The notes under the pieces are model-generated. The model made no database searches. It saw only the letters and a list, made by a program, of their open reading frames with translations, and was not told where the DNA came from. A stretch of DNA of 64,000 nt from assembly GCA_041984235.1 (NCBI GenBank), contig JBHIYN010000011.1, positions 1 to 64,000 of the forward strand, read 5' to 3'. Positions 27,036 to 36,087 of the stretch are shown piece by piece (position 1 is the stretch's first letter; each line of letters begins with the position of its first letter). This DNA comes from JBHIYN01 sp041984235. Its GTDB lineage: Bacteria; Pseudomonadota; Gammaproteobacteria; Ga0077536. The position numbers and the translations under genes are program-made.

Positions 27036-28115
27036 ATGAAATTTGGTGCAATGGTCGCCACGCACGTCGGCGACTGGCAGCTGCTCAAGCTGGCCGAGGA
27101 TCTCGGCTACGACCACGGCTGGGTTCCCGATTCGCAGATGATCTGGTCGGACTGCTATGCCGTGCTCGCGCTGGCCGCGGCCAACACCTCGCGCATCAGG
27201 CTCGGTACCGGGGTCTCCATCGCCCCCACGCGTATCGCGCCGGTGACCGCGCACTCGATCGCGACCATTGCGGCGATCGCGCCCGGGCGTGTCTTCCTCG
27301 GCCTCGGCACCGGCCACACCGCGATGCGCGTGATGGGCATGAAGCCGATGAAGCCGAAGGCATTCCGCGAATACCTGCGCGTGGTGCGCGGGCTGCTGCA
27401 CGGCGAGGAGGTCAGCTACACGCTGGGCGAGGAGACGCGGGACATCCGCTTCCTGCACCTCGATCGGCGCTTCATCGACATCGCCGAACCGATTCCGATC
27501 TGGGTCGCGGCCAACGGCCCGGGCGCGCTGCGCGCTGCCGGCGCCTACGGCGACGGGCGCATCTCGGCGCTCAACGAGCCGCCCGAGGCGGCGCGCCAGA
27601 GCATCGCGCTGATGAGCGAGGGCGCGGACAAGGTCGGCCGTGAACTGGGCGGGGATTTCCACACCGCGGCCCTGACCACGGCCGTGGTGCTGGGGCCCGG
27701 CGAGTCCCTCGCCAGCCCGCGCATCGTCGACCAGTGCGGATCGCAGGTCGCCGCCGCCCTGCATTACTGCTACGAGAACTGGCAGCAGAGCGGTGACGAC
27801 GCCTTCATTCCGCCGCCGGTGCGCAACCTGTGGGACGAGTACTGCGACTACGTCACGAAGATGTCGACCCCCGAGCACAAGCGCTACCTGCAGATCCACG
27901 ACGGGCACTGCTCCTACCTCGTGCCCGAGGAGCGCCGCTTCATCACCCCCGAAGCGATCGAGACCTGGATCCTGGCCGGCGAGCCCGACGCCATCATTGC
28001 CAAGCTGCGCGCCGCCGAAGCCGCCGGCCTGAAGGAGATCACGCTGCTGCCGCCGATGGACCACGCGCGGCGCGTGTTCAGCGACTTCGCCCATCACGTC
28101 ATCGCCAGGTACTGA
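27036..28115 (+). CDS. LLM-class F420/FMN-dependent oxidoreductase
   Basis: The protein is 359 aa, bacterial luciferase-like TIM barrel. Its length and motifs (KFGAMVATHVGDWQLLKLAEDLGYDHGW, AIAPGRVFLGLGTGHTAMR, split for brevity) match the sub-family annotated as TIGR03842, F420-dependent. True F420 use cannot be proved without cofactor genes, none of which are in this window. The start at 27036 follows GGGGAGGG. A perfect palindrome follows the gene. Confidence 0.85.
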   Translation: MKFGAMVATHVGDWQLLKLAEDLGYDHGWVPDSQMIWSDCYAVLALAAANTSRIRLGTGVSIAPTRIAPVTAHSIATIAAIAPGRVFLGLGTGHTAMRVMGMKPMKPKAFREYLRVVRGLLHGEEVSYTLGEETRDIRFLHLDRRFIDIAEPIPIWVAANGPGALRAAGAYGDGRISALNEPPEAARQSIALMSEGADKVGRELGGDFHTAALTTAVVLGPGESLASPRIVDQCGSQVAAALHYCYENWQQSGDDAFIPPPVRNLWDEYCDYVTKMSTPEHKRYLQIHDGHCSYLVPEERRFITPEAIETWILAGEPDAIIAKLRAAEAAGLKEITLLPPMDHARRVFSDFAHHVIARY

Positions 28116-28121
28116 CTATAT

Positions 28122-28201
28122 GGGGACATGCCACATTTCCAAGTCGTTGATTCGCGATGCGTCAGCAGCGAATCAACGACTTGGAAATGTGGCATGTCCC
28201 C
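28122..28201. repeat. Perfect 34-bp palindrome (REP-like hairpin), copy 1
   Basis: Arms at 28122-28155 and 28168-28201 are perfect inverted copies, with a 12-base loop. The outer segment starts GGGGACATGCCACATTT. A second copy at 44043-44120 shares the outer ~24 bp except for one substitution but differs in the inner arm. The right arm ends 4 bp before the CAGGAG ribosome-binding site of the next gene, so transcription into that gene must cross or start within the hairpin. Similar GGGGACATGCC palindromes are, from memory, associated with REP-type tyrosine transposases. Confidence 0.9.
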
Positions 28202-28217
28202 TTTCAGGAGACCCGAC

Positions 28218-29066
28218 ATGCTGAAGTGGAAGATCGGTGACATCACCGTCACCCAGTTGATCGAGATTACCGACGGCAGCGGCAAGGTGCCGGTGTTGCC
28301 GGACGCCACGCCGGAGAACGTCGAGCCGATCGAATGGCTGCGGCCGCACTTTCTCACTCGCAGCGGCAAGCTGCTGATGAACATCCAGATGCTCATCATC
28401 GAAACGCCGGCGCGGACCATGGTGGTCGATACCTGCGTTGGCAACGACAAGACGCTCGCGGTCGACGGCTGGAACCAGCTCAAGCTGCCTTTCCTCGAGA
28501 ACCTCGGAGAGCTGGGCTACGACCCGGATGGTGTCGACACCGTGATCTGTACCCACCTCCACGTCGACCACGTCGGCTGGAACACGCGCAAGGTCGGCGA
28601 CCGCTGGGTGCCGACCTTCGCCAACGCGCGCTACCTCATGGTCGAACAGGAGTTCGCGCACTGGCAGGCGCAGGGTCCGGATGATTTCGGCGACGTGTTC
28701 GGCGAGTCGGTGCGGCCGGTATTCGATGCCGGCCTGGTCGACCTGGTGCAGGCCGACCACTCGGTCGACGACGGCGTATGGTTCGAGTCGACGCCCGGTC
28801 ATACCCCCGGCCACGTGAGTGTGCACATCGCCTCGCAGGGCGAGGAGGCCATCATCACCGGGGACATGATGCACCACCCCTGCCAGATCGCGCGCCCCGA
28901 CTGGGTCACGCCCTTCGACAGCGACAACGCGCAGGCGCGCGCCACGCGCGAGGCCTTCCTCGAGCGCTACGCCGATACCCCGGTGCTGATCCTCGGCACC
29001 CATTTCGCCAACCCGGTTGGCGGACGCATCGTGCGCGACGGCGGGGCCTATCGTTTCGACGTGTGA
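28218..29066 (+). CDS. Metallo-beta-lactamase-fold hydrolase
   Basis: The protein is 282 aa. The zinc motif is THLHVDHVGWNT, with the second-shell histidines and acidic residue in STPGHTPGHVSVHI and TGDMMHH. No signal peptide is visible, so it is probably cytosolic. The ATG at 28218 is preceded by CAGGAG; an upstream in-frame ATG at 28128 lies inside the palindrome and would encode the repeat. Substrate unknown; the family includes lactonases and sulfatase-like hydrolases. Confidence 0.85.
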   Translation: MLKWKIGDITVTQLIEITDGSGKVPVLPDATPENVEPIEWLRPHFLTRSGKLLMNIQMLIIETPARTMVVDTCVGNDKTLAVDGWNQLKLPFLENLGELGYDPDGVDTVICTHLHVDHVGWNTRKVGDRWVPTFANARYLMVEQEFAHWQAQGPDDFGDVFGESVRPVFDAGLVDLVQADHSVDDGVWFESTPGHTPGHVSVHIASQGEEAIITGDMMHHPCQIARPDWVTPFDSDNAQARATREAFLERYADTPVLILGTHFANPVGGRIVRDGGAYRFDV

Positions 29067-29101
29067 CGCCGTTGCGGCGGGCCTCGCGCCCGCCCCGGGC
29101 G

Positions 29102-29542
29102 TCAGGCGCTGGTCACGTACTGCAGGATCTCGACCACCTGCTCGGGGGTCTGCGCCCACGCCATCGCGGCGGCGTCGACCTCTTTCAGCGGATGCACGAT
29201 GTCGGCATCGTGCAGGGTAACGTAGGGCTTGCCGAGCGCCGCACAGAAGCCGGCGTCGAAGGCGGCATTCCATTGCTTGTACTTGTCGCCGAAGCGCACC
29301 ACGGCAAGGTCACACTGCTCGATCAGGTTACGTGTGCGGATGGCGTTGACCTTGGACGACTTGTGATCGCGCCAGAACGGCTGCGCCTCTTCGCCGAGCA
29401 TGTCGCCGGCCGCATCGCTCGCGGCGTGATCGGTCACCGCGGAGGTGAAGGTCACCGGCAGGCCGGCGGCGGCGGCGCCGGCGGCGATGCGGTCGCGCCA
29501 GTCGGTGTGGATTTCCCCGGACAGGTAGACCATCCATTCCAT
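29102..29542 (-). CDS. ytoQ: YtoQ-family protein
   Basis: The protein is 146 aa and matches the conserved YtoQ family (MEWMVYLSGEIHTDWRD at the start, KVNAIRTRNLIEQCDLAVVRFGDKYKQWNAAFDAG in the middle, quoted in part). The fold resembles nucleoside 2-deoxyribosyltransferase-like proteins, but the biochemical function is unknown. It is divergent from the lactonase-like gene across a 107-bp gap with a perfect 16-bp palindrome. Confidence 0.9.
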   Translation of the reverse strand: MEWMVYLSGEIHTDWRDRIAAGAAAAGLPVTFTSAVTDHAASDAAGDMLGEEAQPFWRDHKSSKVNAIRTRNLIEQCDLAVVRFGDKYKQWNAAFDAGFCAALGKPYVTLHDADIVHPLKEVDAAAMAWAQTPEQVVEILQYVTSA

Positions 29543-29601
29543 CGTGTGCTCCTCGGGTTCGCGGCAGGGCCCAGGGGCGCTGCCGCAGGATTGCGTTCAC
29601 G

Positions 29602-29617
29602 GAACAGTATACTGTTC
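29602..29617. promoter_or_regulatory. Perfect 16-bp palindromic operator candidate
   Basis: GAACAGTATACTGTTC is a perfect inverted repeat without spacer in the divergent gap between ytoQ and the lactonase-like gene. It covers a -10-like TATACT (29608-29613) 33 bp before the ATG at 29650. Such a site fits a dimeric repressor of the TetR, GntR or LexA kind. No regulator gene is adjacent. Confidence 0.6.
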
Positions 29618-29649
29618 GCCGTTCGAGCAGACGTGAGCGGGGAGACGTC

Positions 29650-30420
29650 ATGAGTGTGCGCATCTATGCGATGACCTGCGGCTGGCTGACCATGCCCATG
29701 CCGTTCCTGATCGACGGCACCGAGGGCACCTGCCGGATCCCCATTCCGGCCTACCTCGTACGCCACCCGCGCGGTGACGTGCTGTTCGATTCCGGCATGT
29801 CCCTGCGCGCCCAGCGCGACGGCGCGGAATCGCTGAGCGAGGCGCTGCGGCCCTATTTCGAGATCCATTTCGAGCCGAACGAGGAGGTTTCCGCACGCCT
29901 GCAGGCATTCGAGGTCGATCCGGCCAGGGTCGACTACCTGGTCAGCTCACACCTGCATTTCGATCACTGTGGCGGTCACGAGCTGATCCCCAACGCCCGC
30001 GTGGTGGTGCAGAAACGCGAGTGGGAAGCGGCCACGGTGCCGGAGCTGCAGGCCGCTAATCATTTCGACCCGCTGGATTTCGACCATGGCCACGAGCGCC
30101 TCGAGGTCGACGGCGAGCATGACCTGTTCGGCGACGGTACGCTGACCTGCATCCCGACCTTTGGCCATACCCCGGGACACCAGTCACTGCGCGTCGAGAC
30201 CGCGGCCGGCGCGGTGGTGCTGTGTGGTGACGCCTGCTACCTGCGGCGCACGCTGGAAGAGATGCGCCTGCCGGCCGAGGTCGCGGTCAACGACGCCGCG
30301 GCGATGCGCGCCTCGCTGGAGCGTCTGCGCGCGCTGCAGGCGCGCGGGGCACGCCTGATCTACGGCCACGATCCGGAATTCTGGGCCGACATCCCGCAGG
30401 CCCCGGCGGCGCTCGCCTGA
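29650..30420 (+). CDS. N-acyl homoserine lactonase-like metallo-hydrolase
   Basis: The protein is 256 aa, metallo-beta-lactamase fold. The double-zinc motif is SSHLHFDHCGG, with TFGHTPGHQSL and VVLCGDACY later, as in AiiA/AttM-type lactonases. Family members open lactone rings of quorum-sensing signals, but many relatives act on other lactones. The product is cytosolic by sequence. An operator-like palindrome overlaps its promoter region. The next gene starts 16 bp after its stop. Confidence 0.8.
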   Translation: MSVRIYAMTCGWLTMPMPFLIDGTEGTCRIPIPAYLVRHPRGDVLFDSGMSLRAQRDGAESLSEALRPYFEIHFEPNEEVSARLQAFEVDPARVDYLVSSHLHFDHCGGHELIPNARVVVQKREWEAATVPELQAANHFDPLDFDHGHERLEVDGEHDLFGDGTLTCIPTFGHTPGHQSLRVETAAGAVVLCGDACYLRRTLEEMRLPAEVAVNDAAAMRASLERLRALQARGARLIYGHDPEFWADIPQAPAALA

Positions 30421-30436
30421 GCACGGCGCGGCCACG

Positions 30437-31681
30437 ATGACGCCGAGGAGCGCGGCGCTGTACCTGCGCGAAACGTTCGCTGGCGCCCCGGCTGCGCCAC
30501 CGCGCGCCGGCGCCGGCCTGCGTGACGGTTACGACGTTGAAATCGTCGACCGCATCGACGCCGTCGATGCCGCGCGCTGGGATGCCCTCGCCGGCACCGA
30601 CGCCGTCACGCGCTCGCACGCCTACCTGCGTGCCGTGGAGCGCGCCGGGATCGAGGACTGCCGCTATTTCTACGCCCTGGTCAGTGACGCAGCCGGCGCC
30701 CGCGTGGCCCAGGCCTGTCTCTACCTCGTGGTCACCGATCTCGCGCAGGCCCTGCCCACCGCGCTGCAGGCCGGCGTAGGCCTGCTGCGCCGCGTGTGGC
30801 CGGGTTTCCTGCGTACTCGCCTGCTCGAGTGCGCGACGCCGCTTGCCGCCGGATCGTCGCTGACGCTGGCCGGCAACGCCGACCCGGCCGCCGTGCTCAT
30901 CGCCCTGGAGCGCGCCATGGCCGGGCTGGCACGGCGCGAGCGCAGCCGGCTGCTGGTGCTGCGTGATTTCCTCGACGACGAGCTCGCGACCACCGACTGC
31001 CTGCTCGCGCGCGGCTACAAACGGGTGTCCAACCTGCCGCGGGCACGTATCCAGGTGCGCTGGCCGAGCTACGAGGCCTTCGTCGCGGCGCTGCGCGCGC
31101 GCTATCGCACCGATCTCAGGCGCCGTCTCGCACGCGCCCGGCGCAGCGGCCGGCACGTCGTCACCATCGATGACTTTGCTGCCGAGAGTGCGCGCTGGGC
31201 GCGCCAGGCCGCGGCCATCCGCGCACGCACCCGCGGCTTCAAACGCGAGCGCCTGACCCCGGCCTACTACGCCGGCATGGGCGCGCTGGCGCCGCGCGCC
31301 CGCGTGCTGCTGGCGGTGGAGCACGCCGGGCGCCACATTGCGCACGGGCTGGTGCTGTTCGACCGGCGCCACGCTGTGGCGACCTTCTTCGGTCGCGAGC
31401 CCGGCCCGGCGTGCGGCGAGTGGTTCATGCTGATGGATGCCGCGGTGCGTGTCGCGATCGAACGCGGCGCGGAATCGATCGAGCTGGGCCTGGGGTCCTA
31501 CGACGGCAAGGCACTGTTCGGCGCCGAGGTCGTGCCGCAGTACGTGTATACCCGCTGTACCATCCCGCTGCTCAACGCGCTCATCCGACTGCTGCCGGAT
31601 TTCATGCGGCGCAGTGGTCCGCCGGCGCGGCGGCTGTTTCGTGACGGCCAGGACGCTTCATCGCCGGCACGCCCGCACTGA
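30437..31681 (+). CDS. GNAT/FemAB-like acyltransferase
   Basis: A 414-aa protein with the tandem GNAT fold of FemAB/DUF482-like proteins: YRTDLRRRLARARRSGRHVV in the centre and the C-terminal IELGLGSYDGKALFGAE stretch. Such enzymes transfer acyl or aminoacyl groups, in peptidoglycan, exopolysaccharide or lipid synthesis; the acceptor cannot be told. The ATG at 30437 is close behind the lactonase-like gene. Confidence 0.75.
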   Translation: MTPRSAALYLRETFAGAPAAPPRAGAGLRDGYDVEIVDRIDAVDAARWDALAGTDAVTRSHAYLRAVERAGIEDCRYFYALVSDAAGARVAQACLYLVVTDLAQALPTALQAGVGLLRRVWPGFLRTRLLECATPLAAGSSLTLAGNADPAAVLIALERAMAGLARRERSRLLVLRDFLDDELATTDCLLARGYKRVSNLPRARIQVRWPSYEAFVAALRARYRTDLRRRLARARRSGRHVVTIDDFAAESARWARQAAAIRARTRGFKRERLTPAYYAGMGALAPRARVLLAVEHAGRHIAHGLVLFDRRHAVATFFGREPGPACGEWFMLMDAAVRVAIERGAESIELGLGSYDGKALFGAEVVPQYVYTRCTIPLLNALIRLLPDFMRRSGPPARRLFRDGQDASSPARPH

Positions 31682-31970
31682 GGGGCTGGCATGGCGGGCG
31701 CGCCGGGTGCCGCCCGTGCCTGCGGCGGCGGGCTTCCAGGCGGTAGCGGTAAGCGCGCAGGGCCGCCGCCCTGCGTGCGGGCGGCACAGGTATGGTCGGG
31801 GTCATCGGTGCGCTCTGCGGTAAATCAAGGGCGCGATCCTGGGTCAGCCAGGTTGAGGCATGATGACACCGCGATGAATGTCGCGTGACACGGCTGCCCG
31901 CACCGGTTCGTCAGCCGGCCGCGGCGATGTTAGGTTGCGGGCAACCGTCTGCCCGCCCGGCCTGCCCACC
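31682..31970. other. Gap without recognisable gene
   Basis: A 289-bp GC-rich gap between the acyltransferase and the protease-like gene. I see no convincing ORF, tRNA or terminator. It probably contains the promoter of the next gene. Confidence 0.5.
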
Positions 31971-32702
31971 ATGATCGACGCCATCCTGCTCACCACCGTC
32001 AACATCCTCACTTTCGCCGGCGAGCAGCGCCTGACCGGCGCCAGCGGGTTCTTCTTCGAGCGCGGCGAGCGCCTGTTCCTGGTCACCAGCCGGCACGTGC
32101 TGATCGACGAGCCGAGCGAACACTTTCCCGATCGCATCCAGATCGAGCTGCATACCGATGCCGAAAACCTGGCCGAGTCGACCGGCTTCTCCATGCTGCT
32201 CTACCGGCAGCGCAAGAGCGTGTGGCGGGAAGGACTGGACGGTGCCGGCGACATCGACGTCGCGGTGCTCGAGATCGAGCGCGACAAGCTGCCGGCCGGC
32301 ACCGTCTTCCGCGCCTTCGGTCCGCAGCACCTGCCCGGTCGGCGCGAGACGGTGGAAGTCGGCAGCGCGCTCGCCGTGGTCGGCTTTCCGCTCGGCTTTC
32401 ACGACACCCTGCACCACATGCCGGTGGTGCGTCATGCCGTGATCGCGTCGTCCTACGGGCTGCGTTTCGGCGGCGAGGGCTACTTTCTCACCGACGGGCG
32501 CACCCATCGCGGCACCAGCGGCGCGCCGGTGGTCATGCGCGTGCGCGCGCCGCGGGCGGCACGGCGCGAGCTGCCCTGGCTGCTGCTCGGGGTGCACTCG
32601 GCGCGGTTCGACGTCGGCACCCGCGACCTCGAGCTCGACGAGGCGCTGGGCCTCAACTGCGCCTGGTACGCGGACATCCTCATGACGCTGACGCGCGACT
32701 GA
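31971..32702 (+). CDS. Trypsin-like serine protease-fold protein
   Basis: The protein is 243 aa. The triad of a chymotrypsin-like fold is visible: His in VTSRHVLID, Asp in DIDVAVLEI and Ser in HRGTSGAPVV. There is no signal peptide at the ATG at 31971 and no PDZ domain, so it appears cytosolic, unlike DegP/DegS proteases. The role is unknown. An in-frame upstream start at 31878 would add a non-conserved-looking extension. Confidence 0.75.
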   Translation: MIDAILLTTVNILTFAGEQRLTGASGFFFERGERLFLVTSRHVLIDEPSEHFPDRIQIELHTDAENLAESTGFSMLLYRQRKSVWREGLDGAGDIDVAVLEIERDKLPAGTVFRAFGPQHLPGRRETVEVGSALAVVGFPLGFHDTLHHMPVVRHAVIASSYGLRFGGEGYFLTDGRTHRGTSGAPVVMRVRAPRAARRELPWLLLGVHSARFDVGTRDLELDEALGLNCAWYADILMTLTRD

Positions 32703-32714
32703 CCGCTGTCCGCT

Positions 32715-35570
32715 TCAGTCGACCGCGTTCGACTCGTGCGCGAGATCGGGTTCGCCGCTGCCGGCGAGCAGGTGCGCGCGCGCCGCGTCGCGCAGCGCCA
32801 GCGCCGCGGCCCATGCTTCGCGGCCGGTCGACGGTAGCAGCGCCGCGCCGAAGTCGACCTCGATCTGCGCGCGGCGCGGGAACCACGAGCCGGCACGCAG
32901 CACCGAGCGGGTGCCGCGGATCGCGACCGGCACCAGCGGCACGTCGTGGCGCACGGCCATGGCGAATGCACCGAGATGAAACGGCAGCAGTCCCGGCATG
33001 CGCTTGAAGGTGCCCTCGGGAAAGACCACCAGCAGCTCGCCGTCGGCGAGGGCGGCGCCGGCCTCGTCCAGGCCGGCGAGTCCGGCGGCGGCATCGAAGC
33101 GCTCGACGAACAGCGCACCCAGTCGTCGCAGCGGCCGCGCCAGCAGGGCCGAGCGTTCGAGCTCGCCCTTGACCAGGAAGCGCGGGGGGCGCGGCAGGGT
33201 GGCGAGCAGCAGTACCCCGTCGAGATAGCTCTGGTGGTTGGCGACCACCACGCAGGCGCGGCCCGCTGGCGGCAGCTGCCCGGCGTGGTGCACCTCGACG
33301 CGGGTCGCGGTCAGCACCCCGGCGCTGCGGGCGAGCGCGCGCGCGGACCGCCACAACAGCGGGCGCGGCAGTGGCAGCCATGCCAGCAGCCAGGCGCCGA
33401 GCGCCAGCGTCGCGAAGGCCACCCAGCTCCACACGGCGTACAGCCAGGCGGTGGCGGCACGTCGGGCGCGGCGCAACTGCGGCCCGACGCCGGCCAGCGC
33501 CAGGCGCGCGACCTGCAGCCACACCGCGCGTTCGCGCAGCTCGATGGCGCCACGTTCGTACAGGGCCTTGCACGCGGCGCGCCGGATCTTGCCACTGGAG
33601 GTGCGCAGCACGGTGTTCGGTGGCGCCAGCACGATCTCGTCCGGCGGTGCCGCGATGAGGTCGGCGGCGAGCGCGTTGATGCCTGTGAGCAAGTCCGCGC
33701 GCGCCGCTTCGCTGCGCTTGCGCGTCTCTGCCAGCACCACCACGCGCTCGGTACCGGACTCGCGATCGCCGATGCCGAAAACGGCGACGTGGCCCTTGCG
33801 AATACCGTCCAGCTCGCCGATCGCATCCTCCAGCTCGGCCGGGTAGATGTTGCGTCCGGCGCGGATGATGAGATCCTTGCTGCGCCCGGTGACGTAGAGC
33901 TCACCGCCGGCGATGTAGGCGCGGTCGCCGGTTTCCAGCCAGCCGTCGTCGAACAGCCTCGCGGTCTCCTGCGGGCGGCCGTAGTAGCCGGAGGTCGCCG
34001 AGGGTCCGCGGAACTGCAGCCGTCCCTCGTGGCGCTCCGGCAGCTCGCGCCCGGCGCCGTCGACCACCCGGATCTCGTGGCGCGGCAGGGGCTGGCCGCA
34101 GGCCACCAGGCGCACCGCGTCGCTGCTGTGCGCGGCCTCGACGGGCCGTGCCACGCCGCTGTCGGCGAGCGTGCGCCGATCGACGGCGTCGACCCGCGGA
34201 CCGCGGCCGAGCGGCGTGAACGCGAGCCCGACCGAGCATTCCGCCAGTCCGTAGACCGGGAACATCGCCTCGCGGCGGAAACCGTAAGGTGCGAAGCGCG
34301 CGCAGAAGGCGTCCACCGTCGCCGCGCTGATGGCCTCGGCGCCGTTGGCGGCAATGCGCCAGGAAGAGAGATCGAGACCGTCCAGCGTGGCCTCGTCGAT
34401 GCGCTTCACGCACAGCTCGAAGGCGAAATTGGGCGCCGCCGAGAGCGTGCCGCCGTGGCGATGGATCGCCCACAGCCAGCGCTGCGGGCGCGCGAGAAAA
34501 GCGAGCGGGGGCATCACCACCAGGCGCACCGCGTGGTAGAGGCTGCCCAGCCAGGCGCCGATCAGCCCCATGTCGTGGTACAGCGGCAGCCAGCTCACGA
34601 ACACGTCCACCGGCGTCGCCGCCATGCCGTGTCCGTCGGCACGCACGTTGGCGAGCAGGTTGGCATGGCTCAGCACCACGCCCTTGGGATCGCCGGTGCT
34701 GCCGGAGGTGTACTGCAGGAAGGCAGTGTCCTGCGGGCGCCGCGCGACACGCTCCCAGGGTGCCGCGAGATCGATCAGGGCATCGGCCGCGAAGACGTGG
34801 CGCAGGGTGTCCACCGCCGCGGTCAGCAAGCGCGCCACCGCCAGTGCGTCGCCGGTCGTGACCAGCATGACCGCATCGCAGCTGGCCAGGATGCGGCCCT
34901 GCCGTCGCAGGTGATCCTCGAGCTGCTGTCGGCGGACCGGCGGGTAAATCGGTACCGGTACGCCGCCGGCGAGGACCACGCCGTAGAAGACGTGAAAGTA
35001 GGCGCGGCCGGTTGGCAGCATCAGCGCCACGGCTTCGCCCGGCTCCAGGCCGTGCCGTTGCAGTGCGCCGGCAATCGCACTGGCGCAGGCGTGCAGGTCG
35101 GCGTAGGTCATGACCTCGCCGTCACTGTAGTCGTCGTAGAACTGCACGTGCGGCCGCGTCGGGTTATGGTCGACGTGCCATTCGAGCATCTCGCCGAGGG
35201 TCTGCGCCGTGTCGGGAAGATCGACTGCCTCGCGCGGCCGGGTTTCGGCGACGCGGGCGCGCAGGGTCAGGGGGGCGCCCGCACGGGCTTTCATCACCGT
35301 GCGCAGCAGGTCGCGCGGTGTCTCGGCATCGAACAGCGCGCCCTCGGCGAAGGTCACTTCGAAAGTGCGTTCGAGACGCGCCCCCAGCTCCACCCGTGAC
35401 AGGCTGTCGAGGCCCAGGTCGCGGTCCAGCACGCTGTCCAGCGCCGCCCGTGCGCCGCCGGCGCGGCCACTGTGCAGATCGGCGGCGACCGCGTCGATCG
35501 TCGCCAGCAGCAGTTCGCTGCTGCGCTCGACGTCGGCACGGTCCACGGCGGGTGAAGCGTTATCGGCCAT
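32715..35570 (-). CDS. ACP - fatty acyl-AMP ligase - PlsC-type acyltransferase fusion
   Basis: A 951-aa protein with three parts. An acyl carrier domain (about 10-95) contains LGLDSLSRVEL, with Ser for phosphopantetheine. A fatty acyl-AMP ligase (about 120-680) has YTSGSTGDPKGVVLSH and the FAAL-type SWLPLYHDMGLIG. A 1-acylglycerol-phosphate acyltransferase domain (about 740-930) has NHQSYLDG and FPEGTFKR, preceded by a hydrophobic segment. The order suggests acyl activation, loading on the built-in carrier and transfer to an acceptor in one polypeptide at the membrane. The product lipid is unknown. Start at 35570; a further upstream start is less likely. Confidence 0.88.
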   Translation of the reverse strand: MADNASPAVDRADVERSSELLLATIDAVAADLHSGRAGGARAALDSVLDRDLGLDSLSRVELGARLERTFEVTFAEGALFDAETPRDLLRTVMKARAGAPLTLRARVAETRPREAVDLPDTAQTLGEMLEWHVDHNPTRPHVQFYDDYSDGEVMTYADLHACASAIAGALQRHGLEPGEAVALMLPTGRAYFHVFYGVVLAGGVPVPIYPPVRRQQLEDHLRRQGRILASCDAVMLVTTGDALAVARLLTAAVDTLRHVFAADALIDLAAPWERVARRPQDTAFLQYTSGSTGDPKGVVLSHANLLANVRADGHGMAATPVDVFVSWLPLYHDMGLIGAWLGSLYHAVRLVVMPPLAFLARPQRWLWAIHRHGGTLSAAPNFAFELCVKRIDEATLDGLDLSSWRIAANGAEAISAATVDAFCARFAPYGFRREAMFPVYGLAECSVGLAFTPLGRGPRVDAVDRRTLADSGVARPVEAAHSSDAVRLVACGQPLPRHEIRVVDGAGRELPERHEGRLQFRGPSATSGYYGRPQETARLFDDGWLETGDRAYIAGGELYVTGRSKDLIIRAGRNIYPAELEDAIGELDGIRKGHVAVFGIGDRESGTERVVVLAETRKRSEAARADLLTGINALAADLIAAPPDEIVLAPPNTVLRTSSGKIRRAACKALYERGAIELRERAVWLQVARLALAGVGPQLRRARRAATAWLYAVWSWVAFATLALGAWLLAWLPLPRPLLWRSARALARSAGVLTATRVEVHHAGQLPPAGRACVVVANHQSYLDGVLLLATLPRPPRFLVKGELERSALLARPLRRLGALFVERFDAAAGLAGLDEAGAALADGELLVVFPEGTFKRMPGLLPFHLGAFAMAVRHDVPLVPVAIRGTRSVLRAGSWFPRRAQIEVDFGAALLPSTGREAWAAALALRDAARAHLLAGSGEPDLAHESNAVD

Positions 35571-35641
35571 GCGCGCACTATAGAGTGCCGCGCGCCGCAA
35601 TTCGCGCGACACTCGCCAGCGAATCGGCGATGATGGCGCTC

Positions 35642-36073
35642 ATGAGACAGGTTAACCGAACCCCCGCGGCGCGCGGCGGCGGTGCCGCGGCCACGCTGCT
35701 CTGCCTGCTGTCCGCCGGCACCGCGTCGGCCGGCGAGCCCGTCGACGGTCGCGTCGACTATCTGCAGTACTGCGCCGTGTGCCATGGCCCCGAAGCCCGC
35801 GGCGACGGTCCCGGCGCCGCGCACCTGACCCTGGCGCCGGGCGATCTGACGACCCTGGCGGCGGCCAACGGCGGCTCGTTTCCGGAAACCTTCGTCTACC
35901 GCATCATCGACGGCCGGGACATGCTGAGCGGCCACGGCACGCGCGAGATGCCGGTATGGGGAACGCGCTTCGCGGCCGCCGGGGCCAGCGAGACCGAGGT
36001 CGAGGCCCGTATCGACGCGTTGGTCCGGCACCTCGCGGCCCTGCAGACGACGGCAGTCGGCGACGCGCCCTGA
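35642..36073 (+). CDS. Exported monohaem c-type cytochrome
   Basis: A 143-aa protein. A signal peptide (about 1-33, ending SAGTASAGE) is followed by a class I cytochrome c domain with haem motif CAVCH and axial Met in REMPVWGTRF. It could shuttle electrons in the periplasm. In-frame ATGs at 35630 and 35633 are alternative starts. The next gene follows after 14 bp. Confidence 0.9.
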   Translation: MRQVNRTPAARGGGAAATLLCLLSAGTASAGEPVDGRVDYLQYCAVCHGPEARGDGPGAAHLTLAPGDLTTLAAANGGSFPETFVYRIIDGRDMLSGHGTREMPVWGTRFAAAGASETEVEARIDALVRHLAALQTTAVGDAP

Positions 36074-36087
36074 CGGCGCGCTGAAGC

